Shown here piece by piece: positions 9,084-19,033 of a DNA stretch of 64,000 bases. The stretch's first letter is position 1. Each line of letters opens with the position of its first letter. This DNA comes from Symbiodinium natans (taxonomy: Eukaryota > Sar > Dinophyceae > Suessiales > Symbiodiniaceae): positions 868,371 to 932,370 of the forward strand of contig CAJNDS010002623.1 of the NCBI GenBank assembly GCA_905221605.1, given 5' to 3'. The translations under genes and the position numbers were made by a program. A model generated the notes under the pieces. It was given only the letters and a program-made list of their open reading frames with translations, was not told the DNA's origin and ran no database searches.

Positions 9084-9547
9084 CTTGTGAAACTTAAGCC
9101 CCCCTCGACTACTTGGTTGGAGGGATCGGGGCATTTAGTAAGTAGAGTGATCAAGTACCTCAATTCGGGACGGGGGGAGGGGGAGGAACAAGCAACGATT
9201 CCTTTGGCTACCTTAGATATAACCCCCACCTACTCAGTCTGCTCAGGAACCTCGAATCGATGGTTTAGGGTTTAGGGTTTAGGTTTAGGGTTTAGGGCTT
9301 AGGGTTTAGGGTTTAGACTTTAGGGTTTAGGTTTAGGGTTTAGGGTTTAGGGTTTAGGGTTTAGGGTTTAGGGTTTAGGGTTTAGGGTTTAGGGTTTAGG
9401 GTTTAGGGTTTAGGGTTTAGGGTTTAGGGTTTAGGGTTTAGGGTTTAGGGTTTAGGGTTTAGGGTTTAGGGTTTAGGGTTTAGGGTTTAGGGCGGTGGGT
9501 ACCCAGGAGCCGGTGGAAGAACAGTGTAGAACTTGCCCGGAACCGCG
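9084..9547 (+). CDS. Three-exon gene segment containing a pure telomere-repeat intron
   Basis: Exon 9084-9123 (VKLKPPSTTWLE) ends at a GA donor in a family-R element (GGAGG^GATC). The 16-nt exon 9247-9262 follows CTGCTCAG^ and ends CGATG^GTTTAGGG. Exon 9491-9547 follows TTTAG^ and reads AVGTQEPVEEQCRTCPEP, ending at GTGAGT. The split codon across the telomeric intron restores Trp. The intron 9263-9490 (228 bp) is made almost only of TTTAGGG units. The tiny middle exon lowers confidence; the next exon after 9547 was not found. Confidence 0.5.
9263..9490 (+). repeat. Telomere-type intron, 228 bp
   Basis: Begins GTTTAGGG, ends TTTAG; about 32 units with a few variants near the 5' end. Intron of the 9084-9547 model. 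Confidence 0.82.
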
Positions 9548-10265
9548 GTGAGTGCAGTAATCCCTGGCAAGCCACTCTGCGCGGCCTTCCGCAAGAAGGG
9601 CTTAGGGCTTAGGGTTTCTAGGCGTAGGGATGACTTTTGCATTGTCCTCAGGCTTGCCCCGAACCCTACACCCTGATGTGGAAAGACATGGTAGGGATCC
9701 GCGGGGGTGTATGGGAGGGGGGCGCATGCGCAAGCCCCGCGAGGACCGTAAGCTAACAAGAGAATGTGGCCACTTGCACCCCCCCCTCCCCTGCAAGCCG
9801 GGATCCGTATGACTATATTCTTTTTGGACAAGCCCCCCCACTCACAACCGCATACGCGGTAAGCGTGAGGACAGGGGGCAACGCCATCTCGTTATCGAGC
9901 CTTGGACCCCGTAGGGTCCACAACAGATGCGCCCAAACTGCAAATGCGCAGTAAGTCTGGCACACCTTCAGAAAGCGGTGCCCCCCCCCTAAGAATCACG
10001 ACTTTAGGGTTTAGGGTCAGGGTTTTGGAAGCCTTGATTGCATCCCCTAAACTGATAGAGGCGCCCTGTTCATGAGAATGCCTATGTTGTGCAGTGATAC
10101 TATACTGACCATACCTGCATGGGGGTTCTCAAGAAATCATCTTAATCATCTAGGCTCCTGTACTGCCCTAGGCCCTAAACCCTAAACCCTAAACCCTGAA
10201 CCCTAAACCCTGAACCCTAAACCCTGAACCCTAAACCCTGAACCCTAAAACTCAAAGCCCCTCAA
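9548..10265. repeat. Island, dispersed repeat, and 14-mer CCCTAAACCCTGAA array
   Basis: 9838-9910 resembles 12137-12215 (shared CACAACCGC..CGGTAAGCGTGA and later CGAGCCT), so it is an old dispersed repeat. 10170-10265 alternates CCCTAAA and CCCTGAA. No gene supported. Confidence 0.6.
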
Positions 10266-10427
10266 AACCCCGAAGGCGACTCAGGTTGAGGATGCTGGGT
10301 GTAAGGGTTTAGGGTTTAGGGTTTCGGGTTTAGGGTTTAGGGTTTAGGGTTTAGGGTTGAGGGCTGAGGGCTGAGGGCTGAAGGCTGAGGGCTTGAGGCT
10401 TGGGCCTTATTGGGGCTTCGGGTTCAG

Positions 10428-10867
10428 GGTTTGGGTGGCTCTGGGAAGTCCCCCAAAACACGGACGCTCGTTTGATCGAGTGTGCCCTCTACAGCGTATC
10501 CCAGGGCGGTTTAGGGTTTAGGGTTTAGGGTTTAGGGTTTAGGGTTTAGGGTTTAGGGTTTAGGGTTTAGGGTTTAGGGTTTAGGGTTTAGACTTTAGGG
10601 TTTAGGGTTTAGGGTTTAGGGTTTAGGGTTTAGGGTTTAGGGTTTAGGGCTTGGCGTTTAGGGTTTAGGGTTTAGCGTTTAGCGTTTAGGGTTTGGGGTT
10701 TAGGGATAGCTAGGGACAAGGTCGTCATCAGTCTGTGTGCTGAACAGGAAGGGCCCTTGCTTTCCGCCAGCTCGAAAGCTCAATGGATGAATTCCGGCCA
10801 TGCAAGTATTGCAATACAGACGAATCAACCACGAACTACCGAAACCCTAAACCCTAAACAGCTTTGA
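10428..10867 (+). CDS. Two-exon gene end across a telomere-repeat intron (strong case)
   Basis: Exon 10428-10508 follows GGTTCAG^ and reads WLWEVPQNTDARLIECALYS, ending GGCG^GTTTAGGG. Exon 10704-10867 follows TTTAG^ and reads IARDKVVISLCAEQEGPLLS onward for 53 codons to TGA. Both exons look protein-like and the junction is in phase through a split Gly. The 195-bp intron 10509-10703 consists of TTTAGGG units with a few variants. The last codons read into CCCTAAA sequence. No known domain recognised. Confidence 0.6.
10509..10703 (+). repeat. Telomere-type intron, 195 bp
   Basis: TTTAGGG units with GACTTTAGG, GGGCTTGG and GCGTTTAG variants towards the 3' end. Intron of the 10428-10867 model. 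Confidence 0.85.
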
Positions 10868-11130
10868 GGGTGCAACAGCCCTCTTCTCCAAGAGCCATAG
10901 ACATCGAGAGCAAAAAAGATACTGAGTTGAACTTCGGGAAGTTGTGCGTGACACCTTGCTTCATCTCCTTGAAATGACTCGATGAGGCCCCCAAGTCAGT
11001 GTTGATCAAGTTGATCAAGCCCTAACCCTAACCCTAAATCCAAATGAACCCTATACTTCCCTTGCAAACCCATAGGAACCCCACATGAACTAATTCCCCA
11101 GAAGGACCTCTAGATCAAACCCCACTAGGT

Positions 11131-11247
11131 TCAGGGTTTAGGGTTTAGGGTTTAGGGTTTAGGGTTTAGGGTTTAGGGTTTAGGGTTTAGGGTTTAGGGT
11201 TTAGGGTTTAGGGTTTAGGGTTTAGGGTTTAGGGTTTAGGGTTTAGG
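11131..11247 (+). repeat. TTTAGGG tract
   Basis: About 16 perfect units. Flanking islands 10868-11130 and 11248-11510 gave no secure exon. Confidence 0.88.
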
Positions 11248-11510
11248 GGTGGGCCATTGGGAGAGTCCCCTCAAACGGGTTCCTTACCCCAAGGGGAACC
11301 TACGTTAAGGTTGCTTTGGGTGTTTGGGGTTTAGGGTTTAGGATTTAGGGCTTGGGGTTTACGGCTCGGTCATGTCCGGATGGTGGGCCAAGCAAAAATG
11401 CGTTCGGGGGTGGGGGGCATATGGGATTGGGCTAGGTGAAGGCCTTGTGATGTGGGGTGCAGGGATAAGGGGTTTGGGGTTTAGGATTTTAGGGTCACAT
11501 GCTCAACCAC

Positions 11511-11892
11511 TCAGCCGTGAACCAGTTCAGACGCTAGGTCGTCTGCATTGACATTTTCGTCGGTGACCCATGCGATCATGGTATCGACGGGCCGAAATTG
11601 CGGGCAGATGCACTTCCACCCAGCACTGGGCCGTAGCGTGCCCTAAACCCTAAACCCTAAACCCTAAACCCTAAACCCCAAACCCCAAACCCTAAACCCT
11701 AAACCCTAAACCCTAAACCCTAAACCCTAAACCCTAAACCCTAAACCCTAAACCAAACCCTACCTCCCTCCCGGCCGGTGTGGAAGCAGATGGATTCGCC
11801 AGAAACCGCTGTTGATGCGGTAAGGCCTGACGAGCCACTTGCCGCGTGAACTGCTGCTGCACAATGGCCTTTTCGAGACAAGCTCGGGGCCC
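11511..11892 (-). CDS. Two-exon gene end across a telomere-repeat intron (strong case)
   Basis: Exon 11892-11764, exactly 43 codons after CCTGCAG^ (GPRACLEKAIVQQQFTRQVA...), ends GAG^GTAGGG. Exon 11642-11511 follows TTTAG^ and gives 43 codons (WKCICPQFRPVDTMIAWVTD...) to TGA. Phase is 0 at both ends. The intron 11763-11643 is CCCTAAA on the plus strand, that is TTTAGGG in the coding sense. Gln-rich helical first part; function unknown. Upstream exons were not identified. Confidence 0.62.
11643..11763 (-). repeat. Telomere-type intron, 121 bp
   Basis: CCCTAAA on the plus strand with two CCCCAAA units; intron of the 11511-11892 model. Confidence 0.85.
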
Positions 11893-12888
11893 CTGCAGGT
11901 TATCAAGATGGATGAACTACTTGTCCTGCAAGGGTTGGTAGGGTCTTGATCCTACTTCTCCAAACATTGAGAGAAAGCAGGTTAAGCTTCATTATTCGTA
12001 TTAAGTAAGGAAACCCGAAAGGTTAAAACGTTCAGCTATTGGCTAAGCAAGTGACAGGGTGTTGGAAGCATAGGGCTTTGCACATGGGCCGTCTCAGTGT
12101 CGAAAGGCCTCCCGACGCCCTCTCGTGACACTCCCTGCCCACAACCGCGTGGCGGTAAGCGTGAAGCGAAGGAGGTGAGGGCCACCGTCCTCCCCCTTGC
12201 CGAGCCTCGAAAATCCTCGAACCCAAATGCGTTTGAATACCCCCCTAAACCAAGTTAAACCCCAAATGCCCTAGACCCCAGAGTATCCCAAGCCCCCTGA
12301 GTTGACCTCCACCCTAAACACCCTAAACGCCTCATGCCGACCTACGGCCATGCGCCCCCAAAAAGCCGTGAGCTCGCAACACCTGAAGATAAAGAACATC
12401 CACGGCACTGAAAGCTCGAAACCCGCTCTTAGAGCCCCCAGACCTTGACAAGGGGCTTAGGGTTAAGGGTTTAGGGTTTAGGGTTTCTTGTTCATTGTTG
12501 GGATAACATAAAAAAATTAAAATTTGCATTCCTTGTTGGGTTTAAGTACCCTTAAAAATGTAAAATGTTACCCAACTATGACAAAGGTTTGGGGTTTAAG
12601 GTTTAATGGCTGTGAATGTCCACAGGAGCTTAGAGGCTTGTCATCGGAATGTTCAGGCAGAATGACAACCTCATGTCGTGGGTTTGGTTTTTTTTTTTTA
12701 AGTGGTGGGCTTGGTTTTGGAGGTTAGGGACATCTGCGAGAGTCGATGATGCATTCAGCAGTCATAGTTGTAGGCTGCGACTCTGTCTTGGACAAGTTCT
12801 CGAACTTAAACCCTAAACCCTAAACCCTGAAACCCTTCGGCTCGACAACTTGGGCAAGCCAAGCGAATTCTTGCATGCATGTATTGTA
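11893..12888. other. Islands without supported gene
   Basis: Contains the dispersed repeat at 12137-12226 (copy of 9838 region), scattered CCCTAAA remnants and a T10 run at 12690. A minus ORF at 12032-12226 lies in the repeat and is not called. Confidence 0.5.
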
Positions 12889-13232
12889 TTACGACCGACT
12901 CTCATTCTTGCATTGTATCTGCGTTATAAAGCCCCTTAATGTGGTTCCTACCTTCCTAAACCCTAAACCGTAAACCCCAAACCCCAAACCCCAAACCCCA
13001 AACCCCAAACCCCAAACCCCGAACCCCGAACCCCGAACCCCAAACCCCAAACCCTAAACCCTGCCTTCAAGGGTGCTGAAGTATGCCCTAAACCCTAAAC
13101 CCTAAACCCTAAACCCTAAACCCTAAACCCTAAACCCTAAACCCTAAACCCTAAACCCTAAACCCTACATATGGGCTCTTGGGTTTTTAGAGCAGGGTTG
13201 AAGTCGCAGGCGGGTTGAGATATGGGGTGGAA
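12889..13232 (-). CDS. Three-exon gene end with two telomere-type introns
   Basis: An exon ending at 13169 (RFHPISQPACDFNPALKTQE) is followed by exon 13087-13060 (HTSAPLKA) and exon 12955-12889 (KVGTTLRGFITQIQCKNESR) ending in TAA. Both junctions keep phase through split Trp and Gly codons. Intron 1 is CCCTAAA-type; intron 2 is built of the CCCCAAA variant. The 5' limit of the first exon is not defined; it abuts a G/C homopolymer. Product unknown. Confidence 0.52.
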
Positions 13233-13345
13233 GCGTGGGGGGGGGGGGTTTAGGGTTTAGGGTTTAGGGTTTAGGGTTTAGGGTTTAGGGTTTAGGGTTT
13301 AGGGTTTTGGGTTTAGGGTTTAGGGTTTATGGTTTAGGGGTATTG
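12956..13345. repeat. CCCCAAA array, CCCTAAA tract, G-run and TTTAGGG tract
   Basis: 12956-13059 is mainly CCCCAAA/CCCCGAA, 13088-13168 is CCCTAAA; both are proposed introns on the minus strand. 13239-13250 is a G-run, 13251-13345 TTTAGGG on the plus strand. Confidence 0.85.
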
Positions 13346-14156
13346 AGTGTGAGGTCTGGGGTAAGGGCGGTGCTTCGGATTTGGCTTTGTGCTTTGGGGT
13401 TCTGGTGGTTGTGTTGGGAGGTGCTTTGTGTTTGGATTGTGTTATGGGGTTTTGAGTTTGTTTTTGGGGTGTGCTTCGTGCTGTTCGGGTTTGGCAGGGT
13501 TGATTTAGCAGGCGACCCTAAACACTAAACCCTGAACCTTAAGCCCTAAACCCTAAACACGGGGGGGGGGGGGGGAAATGAGTGCGAGGTCTGGGGTCAA
13601 CCTCTGCTTGCTGTTAGGGCCTTAGGGGGGGGTTTAGGGTTTAGGATGTATTAGAGTGCAGGGCTTGTAGTTTGTAGGAGGGCATTGCTTTTAGGGTGTT
13701 GGGGTTTGGGGATTTTTGGGTGATTCGCACCTTTATCCCCCATATGTAAACCACATTCGAGCCCTCAGCCTACCTGAAACGAGACAAACTGTCTGAACTT
13801 ACAACCCAAAACAAGCCCAAGTGATAGTTAAACCCTACTTCAAACCCAAACCCTCAAGTCTAAACTCCATACCTTCATGTACCCCTAAACCCTAAACCCT
13901 AAACCCTAAACGCTAAACCCTAAACCTCATGAACTGTGCTTGCGCCTCTGGTTCCATCTGCCCACAGGGCTTAGGCTTCGTAGTGTAGGGCTTTGGGGTT
14001 TGGGCTTTGTGCTTTGGGGTTTGGGGTTTGGGGGTTTTGGGTTTGGGGTTGGGGTTTGGGGTTTAGGGTTTAGGGTTTAGGGTACCGGTTCTTGACCGTG
14101 CGAGCACTCCTACTTGCAACAGGTCGGTTGTAAGTGTCTCTCGCATCTGAAGATAG
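13346..14156 (+). repeat. G/T-rich derivatives of TTTAGGG
   Basis: GTGCTTTG/GGGTTTG-rich sequence, a G15 run at 13561-13575, a CCCTAAA tract at 13887-13928 and a GGGTTTG array at 13990-14085. No gene supported. Confidence 0.6.
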
Positions 14157-14335
14157 TTTAAAAGCCAATCTCAAAATCTGCAAGGCCGCAGACTGACAAG
14201 CCACATGGCCACATGGCTATCCGTGTGGGTTAGGGGTTTAGGGTTTAGGGTTTAGGGTTTAGGGTTTAGGGTTTAGGGTTTAGGGTTTAGGGTTTAGGGT
14301 TTAGGGTTTAGGGTTAGGGGGAGCTCAGACTGTAA
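14157..14335 (+). CDS. Two-exon model across a telomere-type intron
   Basis: Exon 14157-14228 follows GATAG^ and gives 24 codons ending RRLTSHMATWLSVW before GTTAGGGG. After the tract TTAG^ is followed by GELRL and TAA, in phase. The short second exon carries little weight by itself. Confidence 0.36.
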
Positions 14336-15110
14336 GATTGAGAGGGTTTGGGCTTTAGAGTATAGGGTTTAGGGTTCAGGGTTTAGGGTTTTAAGGGTCT
14401 GAGATTTGGGTTCCAACATTAGGTTTAGGGTTTAGGGTCTAGGGTTTAGGGTTTACGGTTTAGGGTTTAGGATTTAGGGTTTAGGGTTTAGGGTTTAGGT
14501 TTGAGGTTTTAGGGTTTAGGGTTTAGGCTTTCAGGTATAGGGTTTGGAGCCTTGGGTGTAGTACGTGGGGGAGCCTCGGGAGAGTGCAGAGCTCTACAAG
14601 TAGTTCAGTCTGCGAGCCGGGTCTGAGGAATTAAAGTGCGACCATCAACCACGCTGTGCGGTAAATCGTGGTCGCAGGGATTGAGCAGAGCTCCAAAATT
14701 TACAGCAGCCAGCCACCCAGAGCAATGCGTTGCACCTTGTGCCCTCAGCATGCGAACATGGTGGGTCACCAGGCTTCTTCGTTCTCACGTCAGATCATGT
14801 GCCCCGGGATGTGTGGGGGACAACTTGACAACTCAACAACACAAAAGCTAGAAGGTCGTGTATTGAGGCCAGCCACTCCAGGCAAAGAGGTCTGTCGGAG
14901 AGTCTCCATTCTGTTCCGTGGGAGCTTCTCAAGTTTCTCACATGCGCCGGAGCCTGGCACTTCCCCCAAGAAGAATAGCCATTCTGCTCTACTCAGAATG
15001 GAAGCAGAGGGCTTAGGGTTTTGGGTTTAGGGTTTAGGGTTTAGGGTTTGGGGTTTAGGGTTTGGGGTTTAGGGTTTAGGGTTCAGGGTTTGGCGTTTAG
15101 GGTTTAGGGC
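14229..15110 (+). repeat. TTTAGGG tracts 14229-14317, 14400-14530, 15011-15110 and an island
   Basis: The island 14540-15010 is open on the plus strand for 120 codons but the frame lacks clear protein character; not called. First tract is the proposed intron of the 14157-14335 model. Confidence 0.7.
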
Positions 15111-15284
15111 TTAAACTCAAAAACCCTCTTCTCCGCCAAAGTCCCATGCCAAGCCGACCCCCTCCCTCGTGCCCAAGAAAGATCTCTCAACGAAACCCTC
15201 AACTCTGGGGGGCTGTACCTTGGACCCAAGAGGTTGGGAACCCTTTTCATTCATCCTTAAGGCAGTAGAAGGTCCATATTCGGA

Positions 15285-15455
15285 GTACTACAAGGGGCCT
15301 GAATAATTAGAGGGCGGTTATTTTTGTAGAATTACAAAGGGACCACAAGGGGAATATTCTTAGTAATTATTCCTACAAGGGACCACGAGGGAATCTTGCT
15401 ACTAATTATTCCTACAAAGGGACCATCAGGGAATATTACTAGAAATTATCCCAAC
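15285..15455 (+). repeat. 40-bp tandem repeat, 3-4 copies
   Basis: Repeats of ACAAGGGACCA..AGGGAATATT..TAATTATTCCT at 15334, 15375 and 15414; a decayed fourth copy precedes. Confidence 0.7.
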
Positions 15456-15498
15456 GTCTACATTAGAGTATGCCCCCCCTGACCAACGCGAGACTGAA

Positions 15499-16137
15499 AC
15501 CCCTAAACCCCTAAACGCCTAAACCCCTAAACCCCTAAACCCCTAAACCCCCAAACCCCTAAACCCCTAAACCTCTAAACCCCTAAACCCTAAACCCCCT
15601 AAACCCTAAACCCTACACCCTGAACCCCTAAACCCTAGAACCTAAACCCTATGATGAAGGCTGGTGTCCTACGATCCCTTGACACCCTACTGCCAACGGA
15701 GGAATCCAGGCTCACAGCATGTAACTTCCCGGCCTGGGCAGGGTTTAGGGTTTGGGATTCAGGGTTGATGGGGTTTACGGTTTAGGGTTTAGGGTTCAGG
15801 GTTTGGGGTTTGGGGTATAGGGCTTAGGGGTTCGGGTTGGGGGTCAGTTTTTTGGTTCGGGGTTTAGGGTTTAGGGTTAGGTCCGGGGCAGCTTGGCAAT
15901 CCGGGGCTCCCAAAACCCCAAAGACCCTAAACTCCCTAAACTCCCCAAACTCCCTGAACTCCCTAAACTCCCTAAACTCCCTAACCTCCCTAATCTCCCT
16001 AAACTCCCTAAACTCCCCAAACTCCCTAAACTCCCTAATCTCCCCAAACTCCCTAAACTCCCTAAATCTCCAAACTCCCTAAACTTCCTGAATTTTCTAG
16101 ACTCCCTAAACTCCCTAAATTCCCTAAGCCCTAAATA
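15499..16137. repeat. CCCCTAAA octamers, TTTAGGG remnants, then CTCCCTAAA nonamer array
   Basis: 15499-15645 mainly CCCCTAAA; 15740-15880 degenerate TTTAGGG; 15905-16137 a 9-bp unit CTCCCTAAA (about 24 copies), which gives spurious KLPKLP/SLNSLN ORFs. Confidence 0.85.
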
Positions 16138-16229
16138 AAGAGCCCCAAGGAAAAAGTCTGAGCCCAGAACCCGGCAGCCAGGACGGGCGAGAGGCCCGGT
16201 GGCGCGCGCAGGGGCATGACCTCTTTGCT

Positions 16230-16465
16230 TAGGGGTTTAGGGGTTTACGGTTTAGGGTTTCGGGTTTAGGGCTTAGGGCTTAGGGCTTAGGGCTTGGGGC
16301 TTAGGGCTTAGGGCTTAGGGCTTAGGGCTTAGGGCTTCGGGCTGAGGGCTTAGGGCTTAGGGCTTAGGGCTTAGGGCTTAGGGCTTACGGCTTAGGGCTT
16401 AGGGCTTAGGGCTTAGGGCTTAGGGCTTAGGGCTTAGGGTTTAGGGTTTAGGGTTTAGGGTTTAG
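16230..16465 (+). repeat. GGGCTTA heptamer array ending in TTTAGGG
   Basis: About 28 copies of the variant GGGCTTA, then four TTTAGGG units; ends at TTTAG before the exon at 16466. Confidence 0.88.
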
Positions 16466-16586
16466 GGTGGAGCTTGAAATGAAGGGGTGGGTGGGGGTTC
16501 GTCCCCCAGACATAGTGAAGTGGAGCCCTCCGCCTGGCCGATTCTTAAGGCAGGGTTGCTGGGGACCGCTTCTACGGCTTACTTAA
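16466..16586 (+). CDS. Candidate terminal exon after a TTAGGGC array
   Basis: After TTTAG^ the plus strand is open for 39 codons (VELEMKGWVGVRPPDIVKWS...) to TAA. The array upstream (16230-16465) begins near a GC donor at 16224-16226, and an upstream island (about 16160-16223, reading NPAARTGERPGGARRGMTS in one frame) could join it in phase. Confidence 0.42.
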
Positions 16587-16715
16587 AGGATCAGGAGACC
16601 CAGACCCCAGAGTAACCCTAAACCCTAAACCCTAAACCCTAAACCCTAAACCCTGAACCCTAAACCCCAAACCCTAAACCCTAAACCCTAAACCCTTCCC
16701 ACCCGCTTCGGAAAC

Positions 16716-16948
16716 AAAACACCAGCCTTGCCTTCCAGGGCTCCACGTCCGCGTCCGGTGGGGCAATGACCCTGGGGTCACGCTGCGTTTCGGGCCTCCC
16801 AGAGAGGGCTTAGGGTTTAGGGTTTAGGGTTTAGGGTTTAGGGTTTAGGGTTTAGGGTTTAGGGTTTAGGGTTTAGGGTTTAGGGTTTAGGGTTTAGGGT
16901 TTAGGGTTTAGGGTTTAGGGTTTAGGGACTCCACTACCCCTGAATTAA
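16716..16948 (+). CDS. Two-exon gene end with a GC-AG telomere-type intron
   Basis: The first exon reads LHVRVRWGNDPGVTLRFGPP and ends GAGAGG^GCTTAGGG, a GC donor at the edge of a TTTAGGG tract. After TTTAG^ at 16925 the frame continues GTPLPLN and stops TAA at 16946-16948; the split codon restores Gly. The intron is 16808-16925. The 5' edge of the first exon is approximate (an ACACCAG^ acceptor was taken). Confidence 0.5.
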
Positions 16949-17100
16949 GGAGTATACCGGGTAATATACCTTAAGCATCTTAGGGTTCCTATGATAATAT
17001 ACCTTAAAGCATCTTAGGGTTCCTATGATAATACACCTTAAAGCATCTTAGGGTTCCTATGATAATATACCTTGAAGCATACTAGGGTTCCGATGATAAT
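16808..17100 (+). repeat. TTTAGGG tract (intron) and 34-bp tandem repeat
   Basis: 16808-16925 is the proposed GC-AG intron. 16958-17100 holds about four 33-34-bp units (ATACCTTAAAGCATCTTAGG...). 17100-17450 has no supported gene apart from the short duplicated exon-like stretch at 17210-17231. Confidence 0.8.
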
Positions 17101-17451
17101 TTCGGGATATGCCTTAATCAAAGGGAGTTGGAGTCGCTGGCCTGTCGCCATGCCAACGGAAAGTTGCAGGACCTTTGGGCTTGGGGCCTGGGGGTTACCA
17201 TTGCCCTAAGGGCTCCTACCAAATTGCCTAGGGCTTAGGGTTTAGGGTCTCGCGTGGGCAAGAAGCTCCACAACGGGGTTACGCAGGGCTCTTTTTGCCA
17301 CCGAGCAGCAACAACACCAAACAAAGACCAAACAAGACAAGACATGTCCTGACAGGAGTCTGTGTCCCATGACTTCTGTGCTAAATGCTGTACACTATAC
17401 ATGTTGACTTCTCTCGTCGTCTGCTATACATGTTGACTGATTTCGAAAAAT

Positions 17452-17674
17452 AAGTCCTACAAGTGGCAAGGGCTCCTGTGCTGTCGACCTGAACCAATGC
17501 CACAGATCAGCCGATAGTCGCAACTTCAAACTGGCTGCTCTGTCATCCGCGAGGGTTTAGGGTTTCGGGTTTCGGGTTTAGGGTTTAGGGTTTAGGGTTT
17601 AGGGTTCAGGGTTCAGGGTTCAGGGTTTAGGGTTTAGGGTTTAGGGTTAGGGCTCCTACCAAATTGCCCAGTAG
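17452..17674 (+). CDS. Two-exon gene end across a telomere-type intron
   Basis: The exon ending at 17554 reads GSCAVDLNQCHRSADSRNFK onward and ends GCGAGG^GTTTAGGG. Exon 17651-17674 follows TTAG^ and encodes GSYQIAQ then TAG, in phase. The 19-base core of this last exon is also present at 17210-17228, where it again reads GSYQIA then TAG. Confidence 0.47.
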
Positions 17675-17800
17675 CAGGAGAGACGTTATAGAGGCTTTGG
17701 CTTTAGATGGCTTTAGATGGCTTTAGATGGCTTTAGATGGCTGTAGATGGCTCTAGATGGCTTTAGATGGCTTTAGACGGCTTTAGATGGCTTTAGGGTG
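17555..17800 (+). repeat. TTTAGGG/GGGTTCA intron tract; TTTAGATGGC decamer array
   Basis: 17555-17650 is the proposed intron of the 17452-17674 model. 17695-17800 contains about eleven copies of a 10-bp unit GGCTTTAGAT. Confidence 0.82.
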
Positions 17801-18789
17801 TACTTGAAGGTTCAAGTGGACTTGCACGCTTTAGGGTCTGGCTTGTAGCTTTTGGAATTCTAAGAAACCGAGTCCCCTCAATCTCTACTTAGAACCAGTA
17901 CGTATGCAAACCCGAAACCCACCACGTAGTCCCCTGGTGCTCAAGCCTTTTTGGCAACCGCATGGGAGCAGTAATTCAGAAAACAGGCACAAAACGCAGC
18001 CAACTCTAGCAATGTAAGTAGAGATTGGCATAGAAATAGAAACAAATCCTGAGAAAAACTCTGATGCTGAATCCCGTTCGAGACAGGTCGGGGCCTTGGA
18101 TACCCAGCAGCAAGCCAATTCGATTTCGCTGCTGGCCCAGCAATGGACCATTGGACGTCCTCGCGCGTCTTAACCCTGCATCCCAAAACCGTCTTTGGAG
18201 GTTCATGGGCATCTTGTGTTAGAAAACATAATGGATTCAAAGTGGCACCACTAACCCGGGCTAAACCATAAACCCAAACCAAATCTAAACAGCAGCAAGC
18301 GAAGCAAAACCAAAATCCCAACTGGCACGGCGAACTCTCGTAATCAAAGCCGGGATACCCCCTAAACTTTGCACAGTGGTTCTGTAGTGGGTTTAAGATG
18401 TAAGGTTTGGGGCTTAGTGTCGTTGAAGGGGGTTTGGGTTGAGGTTTTTGGATTCATGTCATTCAAGGCATTCTATGTGGAGATTTACAGGTTTTGGGGC
18501 TCACAATTTCAGAGGTATAGGGCCCCTGAACCCTAAACCCTAGACCGCCTCAACCCCAAACCCTAAACCCGAACCCCTAACACGAGGGGCTTAGGATTTC
18601 GGGATTGCGGTAGTGCGGAGTGTGGGGGGGGGGGGGGGGGGGGGGGGGGGGGAGATCTCAAATACGAGCCCTTTGGAAATCTTACCCCATCTAGAGCTTG
18701 GGGTCTGAGGATTGAGGGCTTAGGATTTAGGGTTTAAGGTTTTTAGGGGCTAGGGCTTTCAAAAGAGGTTCCGAGCACCCTCGACCCTC
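17801..18789. other. Island without supported gene; G29 run
   Basis: Open minus frames at 17885-18321 lack protein character. 18530-18590 has CCCTAAA remnants; 18624-18652 is a run of 29 G. Confidence 0.5.
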
Positions 18790-19003
18790 CTAGGACCCTT
18801 CTTGAGGGGCATAGCACCTGTCCGAGAGGCTCAGCCTAAGCCCGCTCTTGGTAGAGCTCAGGGAACTTGGGTTCGGGATTGAGAACCCTGTGCCCTAAAC
18901 CCTAAACCTTAAAGCCTAGCCTAAACCCTAAATCCTAAACCCTAAACCCTAAACCCGAGGAGCTCCGATGAGTTTACTCCACCGCTGCCCGGTGGCCTCG
19001 TCG
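18790..19003 (-). CDS. Two-exon gene end with telomere-type intron; upstream junction carries a telomeric insertion
   Basis: Exon 19003-18955 follows GTAAGCAG^ and gives DEATGQRWSKLIGAPR, ending CGG^GTTTAGGG. Exon 18894-18790 follows TTTAG^ and gives 34 codons (GTGFSIPNPSSLSSTKSGLR...) to TAG. Phase 0. The preceding exon probably ends at ATCTGAG^GTGA near 19102. A telomere-type insertion with 11-bp target duplication sits exactly at that donor (see the repeat at 19034-19108). Product unknown. Confidence 0.57.
18895..18954 (-). repeat. Telomere-type intron, 60 bp
   Basis: CCCTAAA with CCTTAAAG and AATCCTAAA variants; intron of the 18790-19003 model. Confidence 0.8.
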
Positions 19004-19033
19004 CTGCTTACAGGCACACCGTCGCTGTCGCCC

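Noticed and set aside
12032..12226. 64-codon minus ORF
   Set aside because: Lies in a dispersed repeat also found near 9838; frame is not shared by the other copy.
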